Assembly (NCBI GenBank): GCA_946803715.1
Contig: CAMPET010000066.1
Location: 77,823-137,665, forward strand
Direction: 5' to 3'
DNA: 59,843 nt
Origin: Beroe ovata
Lineage: Eukaryota; Ctenophora; Nuda; Beroida; Beroidae
Shown: positions 1 through 9,989 of the stretch, one piece after another
How the letters are laid out: each line of letters begins with the position of its first letter
Position numbering within the stretch: position 1 is the first letter of the stretch
Notes under the pieces: generated by a model
Databases searched by the model: none
What the model was told of the DNA's origin: nothing
Seen by the model: the letters and a program-made list of their open reading frames with translations, nothing else
Translations under genes and position numbers: made by a program

Positions 1-163
1 CTTTGGTCCATTTTGAATTTCAAAACCAAATCACAGTCGTAAGTCGCATTGGATCACGGTTTTCTTTGTTTTATTTGACCCTCTGGATGCTATACTTTAC
101 ATTTGAGACAAAAGAGCACCCCTTTCAACCATATCTACCGAATTGTGGGCTGAAAAGGAGGTG

Positions 164-1080
164 GACCAAAGTTACCCGGTCATGGGGAAACTTTGGCCAC
201 AACAAATTTCATGTTATGTTATAGGTGGATGACTCACAGCAACATGATAAGAATGGTGGAAAAATGGTAGCAGTTGATCTTTCAACCCATACCTTCAATG
301 TCTTTCCGTAGATTCATAACAGTGAATCTATTTTGACACTTAATATTTCCATACACTGCAAGCATCAAGAGGATTTATTCTTATTTTGGATGATTTTTAG
401 GAGGTTATTCCAGAGAAAATTCCCAATTACGGACTTCGAAGAAACTAAAATCTCATGATTACATTTTGGTTTTGAACTAGACACGTCCATTGCTTATGGA
501 AAACATGTGTGTGAGCATTCATGTTGCGGAAACTTTGACAAAACAAGAATTAGCCGGCCAAAGTTACCCCTTGGTTGGGTGTGGGGTAACATTGGCCGGC
601 CAAAGTTACCCCAAAAAGGGACTAAAGTTACCCCATGGGGTTACTTTGGGCCGAGTTTTGGGCCACTTTTGGCGGCCAAAGTTACCCCAAAAGTGGTCCA
701 AAGTTACCCTACTCCTCTTCACTCATAATATCTGTAAACAGCAGACCCTTGACGTAGAATCGGCCTAATATCATAAAACTTGAAGGATTTACCACTAACT
801 ATAACTATTATAAGGTCTACCATACCCATTCTCATTGGAGATAGGGTACCCATTTCGAAAATCATTTTTTTGTGAAAAAAGTGCCCTTCATTCAGCCACC
901 GATTGTGAGCAATTCAATGACTGTATAAACAAGTTTGAGTATCTACTAGGGTCTCAAGACACCATTAGTTCATAAAAACATTGATTTTCATGCCCATATC
1001 GACTAATTGAGCAGCTATGAGGGTCATAAGTTAAATTCGCAAATGGTCCAAAGTTACCCCGCTGGCCAAAGTTACCCCAA
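164..1080. repeat. Dispersed GGCCAAAGTTACCCC motif, direct and inverted
   Basis: The core AAAGTTACCC occurs at about 168, 559, 601, 625, 677, 700, 1047 and 1064. Inverted relatives (GGGGTAAC or GGGGTTACTTTGG) lie at about 185, 583 and 636. The densest block is 549-710, where direct and inverted copies could pair. No function is evident. It may be a decayed satellite or part of a foldback element. Confidence 0.7.
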
Positions 1081-1802
1081 ACTACGGTATGTTTTTTTCT
1101 GCAGCAGATTCGATAGGTAACACCTATTTCTGGGATTTTTCCTGCTGTGTGTTTCTTGCTTGGCACGAAGCTCAAAGTCCTTAAAAAGCAAGCTCCAAAA
1201 AATTTTTGGTTGGCTCCTAAAAAACAAGTATATAGTCATGGTTTATTCTCAACCTAGTGGATAAAAAACGTTTAAAGCCAGGTTTAATTTACTGAAAAAT
1301 TCCCTACTGCACCTCTTATGCAAAATTATTCTTACCCGGTTTGAAACAAAGCTGCGTCTCCCAACTGCTGCTTGAAATTATGGAGACTTTCATGGAGTTT
1401 TAGATTAAAAAAAGTCATCTGAAAACCTTGAATATTTGGCAGGTCACAGCAACAATCTCTCTGGCTTCTGGGGGTTTTGCCCCCAGAATCCTGCTTCGGG
1501 TTATAGAACCAATTGTATGCAAGAACAAAATGATTATTTGCGCATGCTCAATTATGAATGAAATTATAAAGAAATTCTCCAAAGAATCAATCGTCAATAG
1601 ACAAGGACCCCAGATATTTTTTGACTGCAGCGGGCTGAAGCGTAGGTGCTCACTTCGCTTGTGGCCAGATTGATTTTTTTAATTTCCTGAAAAAATATGC
1701 AGCCAAGCTTTCCAATGATCAATATAAAGCACGCTCATGAAGCATTTGGTCAGCACAGCCACATGTTTGTATTCTGTAATCTGAACTATCGTGACTGAAA
1801 AC

Positions 1803-1893
1803 TTCGGCCAAGACTTCGGCTTCGGCTTCGGCTTCGGCAACAAAAATTGAGCTTCGGCTTCTGCTTCGGCTTCGGCCAAAATTCTGGCTTCGG
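1803..1893. repeat. CTTCGG microsatellite
   Basis: Imperfect hexanucleotide array (CTTCGG with CTTCTG variants) broken by a short AT-rich spacer at about 1841-1850. In one frame of the opposite strand it reads as an alternating Ala-Glu or Pro-Lys peptide, which is an artefact of the repeat. Confidence 0.85.
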
Positions 1894-1904
1894 TCGTTTC
1901 ATGG

Positions 1905-2062
1905 TGGCGCTAGTATGGCGCCACTAAGACGCTACCGGGGCGCCATGATAGCGCCACTAGAACGCTACTGCAGAGCCATGGCAGAGCCAAAGGAGCGCCA
2001 CAGGAAAGCTATGACAGCGCCATGGCAGAGCCACGATAGCGCCACGAGAACGCCACTAAAGT
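1905..2062. repeat. Degenerate minisatellite of GCGCCAC/GAGCCA units
   Basis: About ten degenerate units of 12-15 bp built on GCGCCACTAGAACGC and GCAGAGCCA. It reads as a low-complexity frame with no stop and should not be taken as coding. Confidence 0.7.
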
Positions 2063-2290
2063 GCCATTTCATGATTTTTGCAATTAAGAGTAAACTTCGA
2101 GTATCACAGATAAATCCGCACTTTTTTCAACGTTACCTGATTTGTCATTTTACTTGTAGTGACTTAGTGAATCAAGTTTCCAACGGCGTCGATACTCTGC
2201 GGTAGATACCACGAGGGTATTCAAGACAGTAGTGTTCCTGGAATAGTCCAGCTTCACTCAGATCTTTGTAGCATGCTGTGTCCATGGTTN

Positions 2291-2523
2291 ATGCCTCAGA
2301 AAACTCAGATGAAATAAATGCGCCTGCAAGCCTCACTCCAAACAATTTGAAACTGAAACCTGCGATTAAACAAGATCAAACAACCTTGAAAATCAATGAT
2401 AACAGAGCAGCTCGCAGAAAATCGGTCTCGAAACTTCAACAAAGGTTATCACTCTCCAAAAGGCTTTGCAACGAGCGTAAACCGCGTGAATCATCACTCC
2501 AGGATTTCTTGCAGTTGTCATAA
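2291..2523 (+). CDS. C18orf21/RMP24-like, 3' fragment (second copy)
   Basis: Encodes the last 76 or so residues of the protein at 6110-6691, identical in the overlap and ending in QDFLQLS followed by TAA. The 5' part, with the zinc-binding cysteines, is missing because the sequence begins at the N gap at 2290. It is most likely the same gene on the other haplotype, not a separate locus. Confidence 0.7.
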
Positions 2524-3197
2524 TTATTACGTGCATGTGCGCCTGGACCGGAATACTGGAAGTGGACCGATACTGATAGCAACGATATTTTATTTTTACA
2601 ATTATATTTAACATGCTTTACACTTACAGTCGGACAGTCCCATCCATCCGTTTTCGGTCAACTTCCAGGTGCCCACATTGACATATGCAATGGCAATGCA
2701 ATCATGATCACATTCATTCAGTGAATGATTCACAGTTTCAAAAATGAAAAGTGATAGTCATACTGCAACTAGGGAGGTCACAACGAAAACTTCAAACTTG
2801 ATGTCTTTATTAAATTTGGTACCAGAATTTGGTACCGAAATGGTCGTCTCGTTCTCCTGTAAGTGCAACTGAAAGCTAAAGTCGTGTCAATAATTCAGGT
2901 GGAATTTGTATTCACTATTCAGGTGATAACTTTTGGGTATTCATGATTCATGTTCGCTATTCATTAATTTGCCGGATGTTATCTGTCCACTGTTTGTCGG
3001 GCGATGTCAGACCGCCGTGCTGATACAAGCCGCGAAACGAAATTCTCGACAGAATTACATTTACATTTGTCTTGGCTGTCGATGCAATGATAGCCCCTGT
3101 CGAGAATTTCATTGCGCGCACGCCGCAAATTATTCTCGCTGGCGTTCGCGGCTCGCGTCAGCTGGGCCCACTGCCCAGCATCGCCAGGCAACATTTG

Positions 3198-3288
3198 TGT
3201 GCACACGTTGCGCGCCCCTGTTCTACTCAGTGAACTGAAAAGTCGTAGACTAGAAACCACGGAGACGCGCACGCGCAGCGCGGGAACA
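3198..3288 (+). mobile_element. MITE family B (91 bp, 8-bp TSD)
   Basis: Starts TGTGCACACGTTGCGCG and ends CAGCGCGGGAACA. It is flanked by the 8-bp direct repeat aacatttg (3190-3197 and 3289-3296). Related copies are at 7174-7293 and, inverted, at 46955-47055. The 8-bp duplication would suit a hAT-type element; no transposase is present. Confidence 0.8.
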
Positions 3289-3320
3289 AACATTTGTCGA
3301 TCGATATAATAACATGACCT

Positions 3321-3431
3321 TTGTCGATCGATGATAGACCCTGTCGAGAATTTCGTTATGCGCGCGCGCGGCTCAAACTTATTCTCAGACAGCTTCGCGG
3401 CTTGCATCAGCGGTCTAGCATCGCCAGACAA
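3321..3431 (+). mobile_element. MITE family C (111 bp, 8-bp TSD)
   Basis: Starts TTGTCGATCGATGATAGACC and ends with a partial inverse of the same sequence (GGTCTAGCATCGCCAGACAA), so the 20-bp ends pair at about 16 positions. The flanks catgacct (3313-3320) and catgaccc (3432-3439) are a target-site duplication with one mismatch. A diverged relative follows at about 3436-3540. Confidence 0.75.
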
Positions 3432-4934
3432 CATGACCCTGTCGACTTGGAGAATTTCGTTTCGCGCGCGGCACAATTACAAGCTTATTCTCAGACAGTT
3501 GGAGCTAATTGCATCAGCGGTTTTGCATCCGCGGTCGACATGAACAAAACATAGTTTATCATTAATTGACATTTGCATTTGTCAGGTTTGTCTTGACAGA
3601 TTTTATCGCGTGCGCGCGCCAAAAACAGAGGTCTGATAAAATCTGACAAGGTTCTCCCCAACCGTCGTGCGTCGGCGCCGCTCTTGCCAGGGATGAGATT
3701 ATAGCAGTCATTAACATAGCATTATAGCAATCTGTTGAGTTGTTGTTTTCAGCATTTCTATCAGTAATAGAACTGATTGTTTGACTCTCTCATCTCTGCT
3801 TCGTGGGAGTACCCTGTGTGGGTACATAATTCAATGAATAGAGTTGCGAAGAATAACTAGTTAGAATAGAGTTGCCTGAAGGCAAAATTTTTTATTTATT
3901 TATTGATTCATTAGTATTTACCCAGCAGCGAGTGTAGGGAGTAATCCTGCAATTGACAACCCTTATCTTTTGACCTTATATTTTGTGTTGCTCTGTGATC
4001 TGAAAGGTCGCAAATTCTCACAAAATTAGAGAGTGATTTTGATTTAAAAAAAGAGCTGCAAAGTGTGGGAACATTGTGGACTTTCGAGTGATAGTGGTCA
4101 ATTGCAGGGTTTCCCGTGTGCAGTATTCGTGCATCTACTCAGTAGACTGTATAGCTCAGGTACACTACACTATGAAGTGTGAACTAAAAGCTTAAGGTCC
4201 AATCGTAGAAAGCCAAAATTTTTAACAGGGTCTATTGTGTATCCCATTGCTCGACAAATGATTTACCTTCACTTTAAATAGCTTTTCTAGTATTTGTTTA
4301 ACCTGGGTTCTGGAATCTGGAGTTTTCGATTAGTTTATTGAATTCATAGATGGCATATATGCAATCTTGAACTATTCCTTCAGGTATCACTTCTTTATTT
4401 TTGTAGCTATTATAATTATTTTGAACTTATCAACACTGCAAATTACAATTAAATTTGAGAAGTGAGGGCCACACTTTGTGGAGAAGAGACTACAATGTCT
4501 TGAAACTATCAGTAGATTTGTGGTGAAAAAGTGTGGGTTTGATTCAATTGACTTTGTATCACTGTCTTCAATGTTCAATCATCTGAAGCATATTGTAATT
4601 AGTAATAGGTGGTGCTTTAACTGGGTTAATGTTTATATTATGACACTGCCATAACATTGATGGTTCGTTTATTCTATTTCTATTTCTATTTCAGTTTCTA
4701 CATTATCTGAAAGTTCTAAAGTTCATGGTTTGGTTTGTTGCATGATCACAATGGAGGTCTAGTTATTTTCATAGTGGGTGGCATTGTTTACTAACAGTCT
4801 AAAAAAGAACTAATCAACTAACATGAATAAAAGTTTGATGATTAACCATTACTCTATTTCCAGCTTGTATGCAAGCAGTGGCCTGGATGATATACGAAAT
4901 TAAAATCCATTAAATCTTCTAACCTTTACCAAGT

Positions 4935-5461
4935 ATGAGATTTCCAAGACTTCCTTCTCATGCTAAGATCATGGAGGCTGTTCACCTGACCCGTGATACA
5001 CAGATTGGCAAGTCAAAATTCCTTACTGATGAATTCAATGCTGAAAAAATTGTTAGTTTTGCTAACCTTTCCAGAGAAGACAATGTATGTGAACTTGGTG
5101 CTGGTTTTGGTATATTATCAAAACAAATTCTCAGACAAAATGTGAAGAGCCTGTTTTCAGTTGAGTGGAATAGATTGTGTCTTAGTCATCTATCAAAATT
5201 TCCAAAGTATCACAGTAACCACCTTGTTAAGCATGGAGATCCTTATTTTATGGATTTCATCCAAGAATTCGATCATCTGAACAATGAGCCTAATCCCAAT
5301 ATGACACTTTTTATTTGTTCTGCCTTGAAAGCTAGAAATATCTCGTTTATTGAGCAATATTTAGAAGATTTAGTCCACCAAAGACAGTTGTTTCATACTG
5401 GCAATATGAAAATCAAAATAATCACTTTAATTGATGCCAATAGAGCTAAGAGAATTTGTGG
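4935..5461 (+). CDS. TFB1M-like, 5' fragment (second copy)
   Basis: Encodes the first 175 or so residues of the protein at 8838-9773 with at least one substitution (Arg for Lys at residue 47). It is cut off by the N at 5462, after which a minisatellite replaces the coding sequence. It is best read as the other allele of the downstream gene, and it should not be counted as an independent gene without read-depth evidence. Confidence 0.75.
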
Positions 5462-5462
5462 N

Positions 5463-5607
5463 CTATACTGTCACACCATGACTATACTGTCATACCATGA
5501 GTCATGATTCTACTGTCACACCATGACTATACAGTCACACCATGAGTCATGATTCTACTGTCACACCATGACTATACAGTCACACCATGACTGACTGTCT
5601 CACCATA
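5463..5607. repeat. Minisatellite based on ATGACTATACTGTCACACC
   Basis: About seven imperfect units of 19-30 bp made of ACTGTCACACCATGA and ATGAGTCATGATT. It lies directly right of the N at 5462, so an unresolved repeat may have caused the break. Confidence 0.8.
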
Positions 5608-6109
5608 ATAATAATACTGACATACTATGATAATTGACCAATGCTCTCACAATATTTATACAGCTCTCAGTACAAATCTCCTCCCAATGACACTTTTAGT
5701 TCTGATATTATCAGGTACTTACAACACATGAGTAAAGGAGTGGGGTTGGGCATGGTCCAGTTCTCTACAGCAACCCAACCTCCCAGCTGACGTTACCACG
5801 TTGCCATTACGACGCCATGTTGCTATGAGTATGATGTCACCACGTTGCTATGACGTCACCAGCTAACTGAAATTAACTTTAAGAACAAAGATGACCGGGA
5901 ATTTTGCGCTGATTTATAGTGCTATCTCTAGTAGTAGTATATGCCCGACTCGTTGTTTGATAGCGATATTGTTGATTATTATTGCATTAGGTCATCCTTG
6001 CTCCTTTTCTTGCTGATACTGCTGGTCAATTTCCCCTACCTCACATGAGTTGTCCGTGAGAGAATCATGAAACTAGCAGGGAGCAATTCATTGTTCATCA
6101 CCCTTAGAT

Positions 6110-6691
6110 ATGAATGAGGGATCAGATTTGTGTCAGAGAGACGCCCTCCACAAGGAGTTTACTAACAGAATCCATCACACGGTCAAAGCTGGCAAGTTGA
6201 AGCGGTATTTCATCAATCGATCTCGTGATGCCTCTTCAGGAACCTTGATCTGCAAATACTGTTGTGAGACTGACATTGGTAAATTAACTGTCAGAATAGT
6301 CTCGAAGAAGATGTTCAAATCACTCAGGAAATCGAATTTAAGAGATCGCGTGCTCTCTTCTACTTCTAGTTGTAGTTCTAGTTCGCTCAAGGAAATACGG
6401 AGACTTTTACAGATCAGATGCGATACATGCAGCAAAGTGGCATACAAGCCAATTGAATATGCCTCAGAAAACTCAGATGAAATAAATGCGCCTGCAAGCC
6501 TCACTCCAAACAATTTGAAACTGAAACCTGCGATTAAACAAGATCAAACAACCTTGAAAATCAATGATAACAGAGCAGCTCGCAGAAAATCGGTCTCGAA
6601 ACTTCAACAAAGGTTATCACTCTCCAAAAGGCTTTGCAACGAGCGTAAACCGCGTGAATCATCACTCCAGGATTTCTTGCAGTTGTCATAA
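6110..6691 (+). CDS. C18orf21/RMP24-like RNase MRP zinc-ribbon protein
   Basis: A 193-residue intronless frame from an ATG. It has two CxxC knuckles, Cys48/Cys51 (CKYC) and Cys105/Cys108 (CDTC), preceded by a basic helix containing KRYFINRSR. This is the layout of the Rpr2/SNM1/Rpp21 zinc-ribbon subunits of RNase P and MRP. The basic, serine-rich linker and a C-terminal block ending SSLQDFLQLS resemble human C18orf21, which ends with a similar FRNFLSSL segment and is known as the RNase MRP subunit RMP24. If so, it acts in the nucleolus in pre-rRNA processing. A TTAG acceptor-like site ends 2 nt before the ATG. The assignment rests on architecture and short matches; another zinc-ribbon protein is possible. 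Confidence 0.55.
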   Translation: MNEGSDLCQRDALHKEFTNRIHHTVKAGKLKRYFINRSRDASSGTLICKYCCETDIGKLTVRIVSKKMFKSLRKSNLRDRVLSSTSSCSSSSLKEIRRLLQIRCDTCSKVAYKPIEYASENSDEINAPASLTPNNLKLKPAIKQDQTTLKINDNRAARRKSVSKLQQRLSLSKRLCNERKPRESSLQDFLQLS

Positions 6692-6901
6692 TCATTACGT
6701 GCCGGTGCATGTGCGCCTGGACCGGAATACTGGAAGTGGACCGATAGCAACGATATTATATTTTTACAATTATATTTAACATGCTTTACACTTACAGTCG
6801 GACAGTCCCATCCATCCGTTTTCGGTCCACTTCCTGGTGCACACATATGCAATCACGATCACATTCATTCAGTGAATGATTCACAGTTTCAAAAATGAAA
6901 G

Positions 6902-6980
6902 GTGATACTGCAACTAGGGAGGTACTGCAACTAGGGAGATACTGCAACTAGGGAGGTGATACTGCAACTAGGGAGGTCAC
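6902..6980 (+). repeat. Variable tandem repeat, unit about 19 bp
   Basis: Four copies of (A/G)TACTGCAACTAGGGAG(G/A)T lie here. The matching place in the duplicate copy (about 2758-2778) has a single unit, so this is a length polymorphism between the two copies. Confidence 0.85.
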
Positions 6981-7173
6981 AACGAAAACTTCAAACTTGA
7001 TGTCTTTATTAGATTTGGTGCCAGAATTTGGTATACCGAAATGGTTCTCCTGTAAGTGCAACTGAAAGCTAAAGTCGTGTCAATAATTCAGGTGGAATTT
7101 GTATTCAGGAGATAACTTTTGGGTATTCATGATTCATGTTCGCTATTCATTAATTTGCCGGATGTTATCTGTC

Positions 7174-7293
7174 TGTGCACACGTTGCGCGCCCCTGTTCA
7201 GTGTTCTACTCAATCACAATGAACTGAAAAGTCGTAGAAACCACGGAGACGCGCAGCGCGCGCGGAGTATTTGGGTCACGCAGCGCGGGAACA
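7174..7293 (+). mobile_element. MITE family B copy without clear TSD
   Basis: Same termini as 3198-3288 (TGTGCACACG to GGGAACA), about 30 bp longer inside. The flanks gatctgtc-type and accatag do not match, so one side has probably been deleted relative to the other copy of this region. Confidence 0.65.
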
Positions 7294-7366
7294 ACCATAG
7301 GGCGGCAGGCGATGCTCATGCTAGATGGAGACCTGATACCGGCAGGCGATGCTAGACCTGAGACCG

Positions 7367-7468
7367 TTGTAGGATTTCACCCTACCCTTGCTGGCGGGAT
7401 TTTATCCCTGGCAAGGCAAGGGGCGGATTGAAAATCGCGCGCACCGACGGTAGGGTAAAATCCTACAA
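7367..7468. mobile_element. MITE family A (102 bp, 9-bp TSD)
   Basis: Perfect-ended foldback element. The left end TTGTAGGATTTCACCC is the inverse complement, with one difference, of the right end. It is flanked by the 9-bp direct repeat ctgagaccg (7358-7366 and 7469-7477). It has no coding capacity. Nine-bp duplications with terminal inverted repeats are typical of Mutator-like elements. Confidence 0.85.
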
Positions 7469-8837
7469 CTGAGACCGCTGATGTTAGAATTAGTTTGTGC
7501 CGCGCGCGCGAAACGAAATTCTCGACAGGGTCTATCATCGATCGACAATCAGACAGTGGAGCTTGCACTTGCATCAGCGGTTTTACATCCGCGGCCGACA
7601 TGACCATGGACAAAACAGAGTCTATCATTGATTGACAACCTTGTCACTTGTCAGGTTTGTCTTGACAGATGCTGATTTTCTCGCGTGCGCGCGCCATCAA
7701 CGAAGACCTAATTCGATGACGACGCCAAAAACAGAGGTCAGATAAAATCTGACAAGGTTTTCCCCAACCGTCGGCGCCGCTCTTGCCGGGGTTGAAATTA
7801 GTAATTACCTAGCAGCGAGTGTAGGGAGTAATCCTGCAATTGACAACCTTTATCTTTTGACCTTATATTTTGTATTGCTCTGTGATCTGAAAGGTGGCAA
7901 AATTCTCACAAAATTAGAGAGTGATTTTGATGAAAAAGAGCTGCAAAGTGTGGGAACATTGTGGACTTTCGAGTGATAGTGGTCAATTGCAGGGTTTCCT
8001 GTGTGCAGTATTCGTGCATCTACTCAGTAGACTGTATAGCTCAGGTACACTACACTGTGAAGTGTGATTTGTGAACTGAAAGCTTAAGGTCCAATCGTAG
8101 AAAGCCAAAATTTTTAACAAGGTCTATTGTATATCCCATTGCTCGACAAATGATTAACCTTCACTTTAAATAGCTTTTCTAGTATTTGTTTAACCTGGGT
8201 TCTGGAATCTGGAGTTTTCAATTAGTTTATTGAATTCATAGATGGCATATATGCAATCTTGAACTATTCCTTCAGGTATCACTTCTTTATTTTTGTAGCT
8301 ATTATAATTATTTTGAACTTATCAACACTGCATATTACAATTAAATTTGAGAAGTGAGGGCCACACTTTGTGGAGAAGAGACTACAATGTCTTGAAACTA
8401 TCAGTAGATTTGTGGTGAAAAAGTGTGGGTTTGATTCAATTGACTTTGTATCACTGTCTTCAATGTTCAATCATCTGAAGCATATTGTAATTAGTAATAG
8501 GTGGTGCTTTAACCTGGTTAATGTTTATATTATGACACTGCCATAACAGTGATGGTTCATTTATTCTATTTCTTTTTCTATTTCAGTTTCTACATTATCT
8601 GAAAGTTCTGAAGTTCATGGTTTGGTTTGTTGTTTAAGAGTTGCATGATCACAATGGAGGTCTAGTTATTTTCCTAGTGGGTGGCATTGTTTACTAACAG
8701 TCTAAAAAAGAACTAATCAACTAACATGAATAAAAGTTTGATCATTAACCATTACTCTATTTCCAGCTTGTATGCAAGCAGTGGCCTGGATGATATACGA
8801 AATTAAAATCCATTAAATCTTCTAACCTTTGCCAAGT

Positions 8838-9773
8838 ATGAGATTTCCAAGACTTCCTTCTCATGCTAAGATCATGGAGGCTGTTCACCTGACCCGTGAT
8901 ACACAGATTGGCAAGTCAAAATTCCTTACTGATGAATTCAATGCTGAAAAAATTGTTAGTTTTGCTAACCTTTCCAAAGAAGACAATGTATGTGAACTTG
9001 GTGCTGGTTTTGGTATATTATCAAAACAAATTCTCAGACAAAATGTGAAGAGCCTGTTTTCAGTTGAGTGGAATAGATTGTGTCTTAGTCATCTATCAAA
9101 ATTTCCAAAGTATCACAGTAACCACCTTGTTAAGCATGGAGATCCTTATTTTATGGATTTCATCCAAGAATTCGATCATCTGAACAATGAGCCTAATCCC
9201 AATATGACACTTTTTATTTGTTCTGCCTTGAAAGCTAGAAATATCTCGTTTATTGAGCAATATTTAGAAGATTTAGTCCACCAAAGACAGTTGTTTCATA
9301 CTGGCAATATGAAAATCAAAATAATCACTTTAATTGATGCCAATAGAGCTAAGAGAATTTGTGGTGATGATGTTCAGTCTGGTGTTGTTCATGATTTGTT
9401 GTACCAAAATTATTTCCAGATCCAATTGGGTCCATTTCTGAAGCCAACCTCATTTACTGATGTTGAAGATAGTCCATGCTTTGCTGTCAAATTGACACCA
9501 CTTCCTCAACCTAGAATAGACATACCATTTTCACAACTTAAGCAACTTGTAAGGCATTTGAGCGGTCCAAATCCATATTCAAGGAACTCTTCAAGAACTA
9601 TAGAAGAGAATTTGATATACTCTGGTGTATTAAACTCAGAAAATAGTGATATGCTTTGTTCTTTTTTAAATGGTCTTAATATTGATCCTTGCATGGAACA
9701 GAAAGACTTAAACTTCATTGACCTAGTTAAGTTAACCAATGTTATACATTTACTCCCTAAACCTGATTCTTGA
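8838..9773 (+). CDS. TFB1M: TFB1M-like mitochondrial rRNA adenine dimethyltransferase homologue
   Basis: Intronless, 311 residues (human TFB1M is 346). Family features run in order: a KsgA-type N-terminal stretch ending SKFLTDEF, the SAM-binding motif I at E53-LGAGFG-59, an acidic residue at Glu77, a GD pair at 101-102, and a C-terminal domain with LTPLPQPRIDIPF that matches the TFB1M C-lobe. KsgA/TFB1M enzymes dimethylate two adjacent adenines of small-subunit rRNA in mitochondria. The catalytic NLPF motif is not recognisable: the aligned place near residues 128-135 reads CSALKARN, so activity may be lost, as has been argued for TFB2M. The start chosen is the first ATG; a 14-codon upstream ORF begins at 8771 after an acceptor-like AG at 8766. 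TFB2M is the main alternative. Confidence 0.65.
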   Translation: MRFPRLPSHAKIMEAVHLTRDTQIGKSKFLTDEFNAEKIVSFANLSKEDNVCELGAGFGILSKQILRQNVKSLFSVEWNRLCLSHLSKFPKYHSNHLVKHGDPYFMDFIQEFDHLNNEPNPNMTLFICSALKARNISFIEQYLEDLVHQRQLFHTGNMKIKIITLIDANRAKRICGDDVQSGVVHDLLYQNYFQIQLGPFLKPTSFTDVEDSPCFAVKLTPLPQPRIDIPFSQLKQLVRHLSGPNPYSRNSSRTIEENLIYSGVLNSENSDMLCSFLNGLNIDPCMEQKDLNFIDLVKLTNVIHLLPKPDS

Positions 9774-9989
9774 ACCTCTGCTATTCAATGTTGATAGCAT
9801 ATCTCTCTCCTATACTAAGGTAATTAATGACTAAGATTAATAGAAACATTTTTCAGTATCTTGCATTTAATCAGTTGTTTATATAAATTGAATTGGGTAA
9901 TATTTGTAATGACCATGTTTGATATTAACCATCCAACAATGATGTTTGCCATGAAGAAATTTTGAGATGTTTCGCCACATTTCAGGGTG

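Larger units (their letters stand above)
1..2289. other. Gene-free, repeat-rich left end
   Basis: No exon with recognisable protein similarity was found on either strand. Open frames here are short and lie over repeats. The stretch holds a dispersed AAAGTTACCCC motif, a CTTCGG microsatellite and a GCGCCAC-type minisatellite, listed separately. It ends at a single-N gap at 2290, so its adjacency to what follows is not proven. Confidence 0.6.
2291..5461 (+). repeat. Duplicate (probably allelic) copy of 6460-9362
   Basis: This block lies exactly between the single Ns at 2290 and 5462. It is collinear with 6460-9362, near-identical in the coding parts and different by small indels and transposon insertions in between. 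It starts inside the C18orf21-like coding region and ends inside the TFB1M-like coding region, so neither gene is complete here. The simplest reading is an alternative-haplotype contig that the assembler placed in tandem. A true segmental duplication is the alternative. Confidence 0.85.

Noticed and set aside
2979-3554. A 165-residue minus frame and overlapping plus frames with Arg/Ala-rich peptides
   Set aside because: They run across MITE families B and C and their CG-rich interiors. The peptides recur wherever those elements do (for example at 46.2-46.7 kb).
4387-8470. Identical 63-residue minus frames at 4387-4578 and 8279-8470
   Set aside because: Seen twice only because the region is duplicated in the assembly. 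AT-rich, with no similarity or promoter; likely chance.
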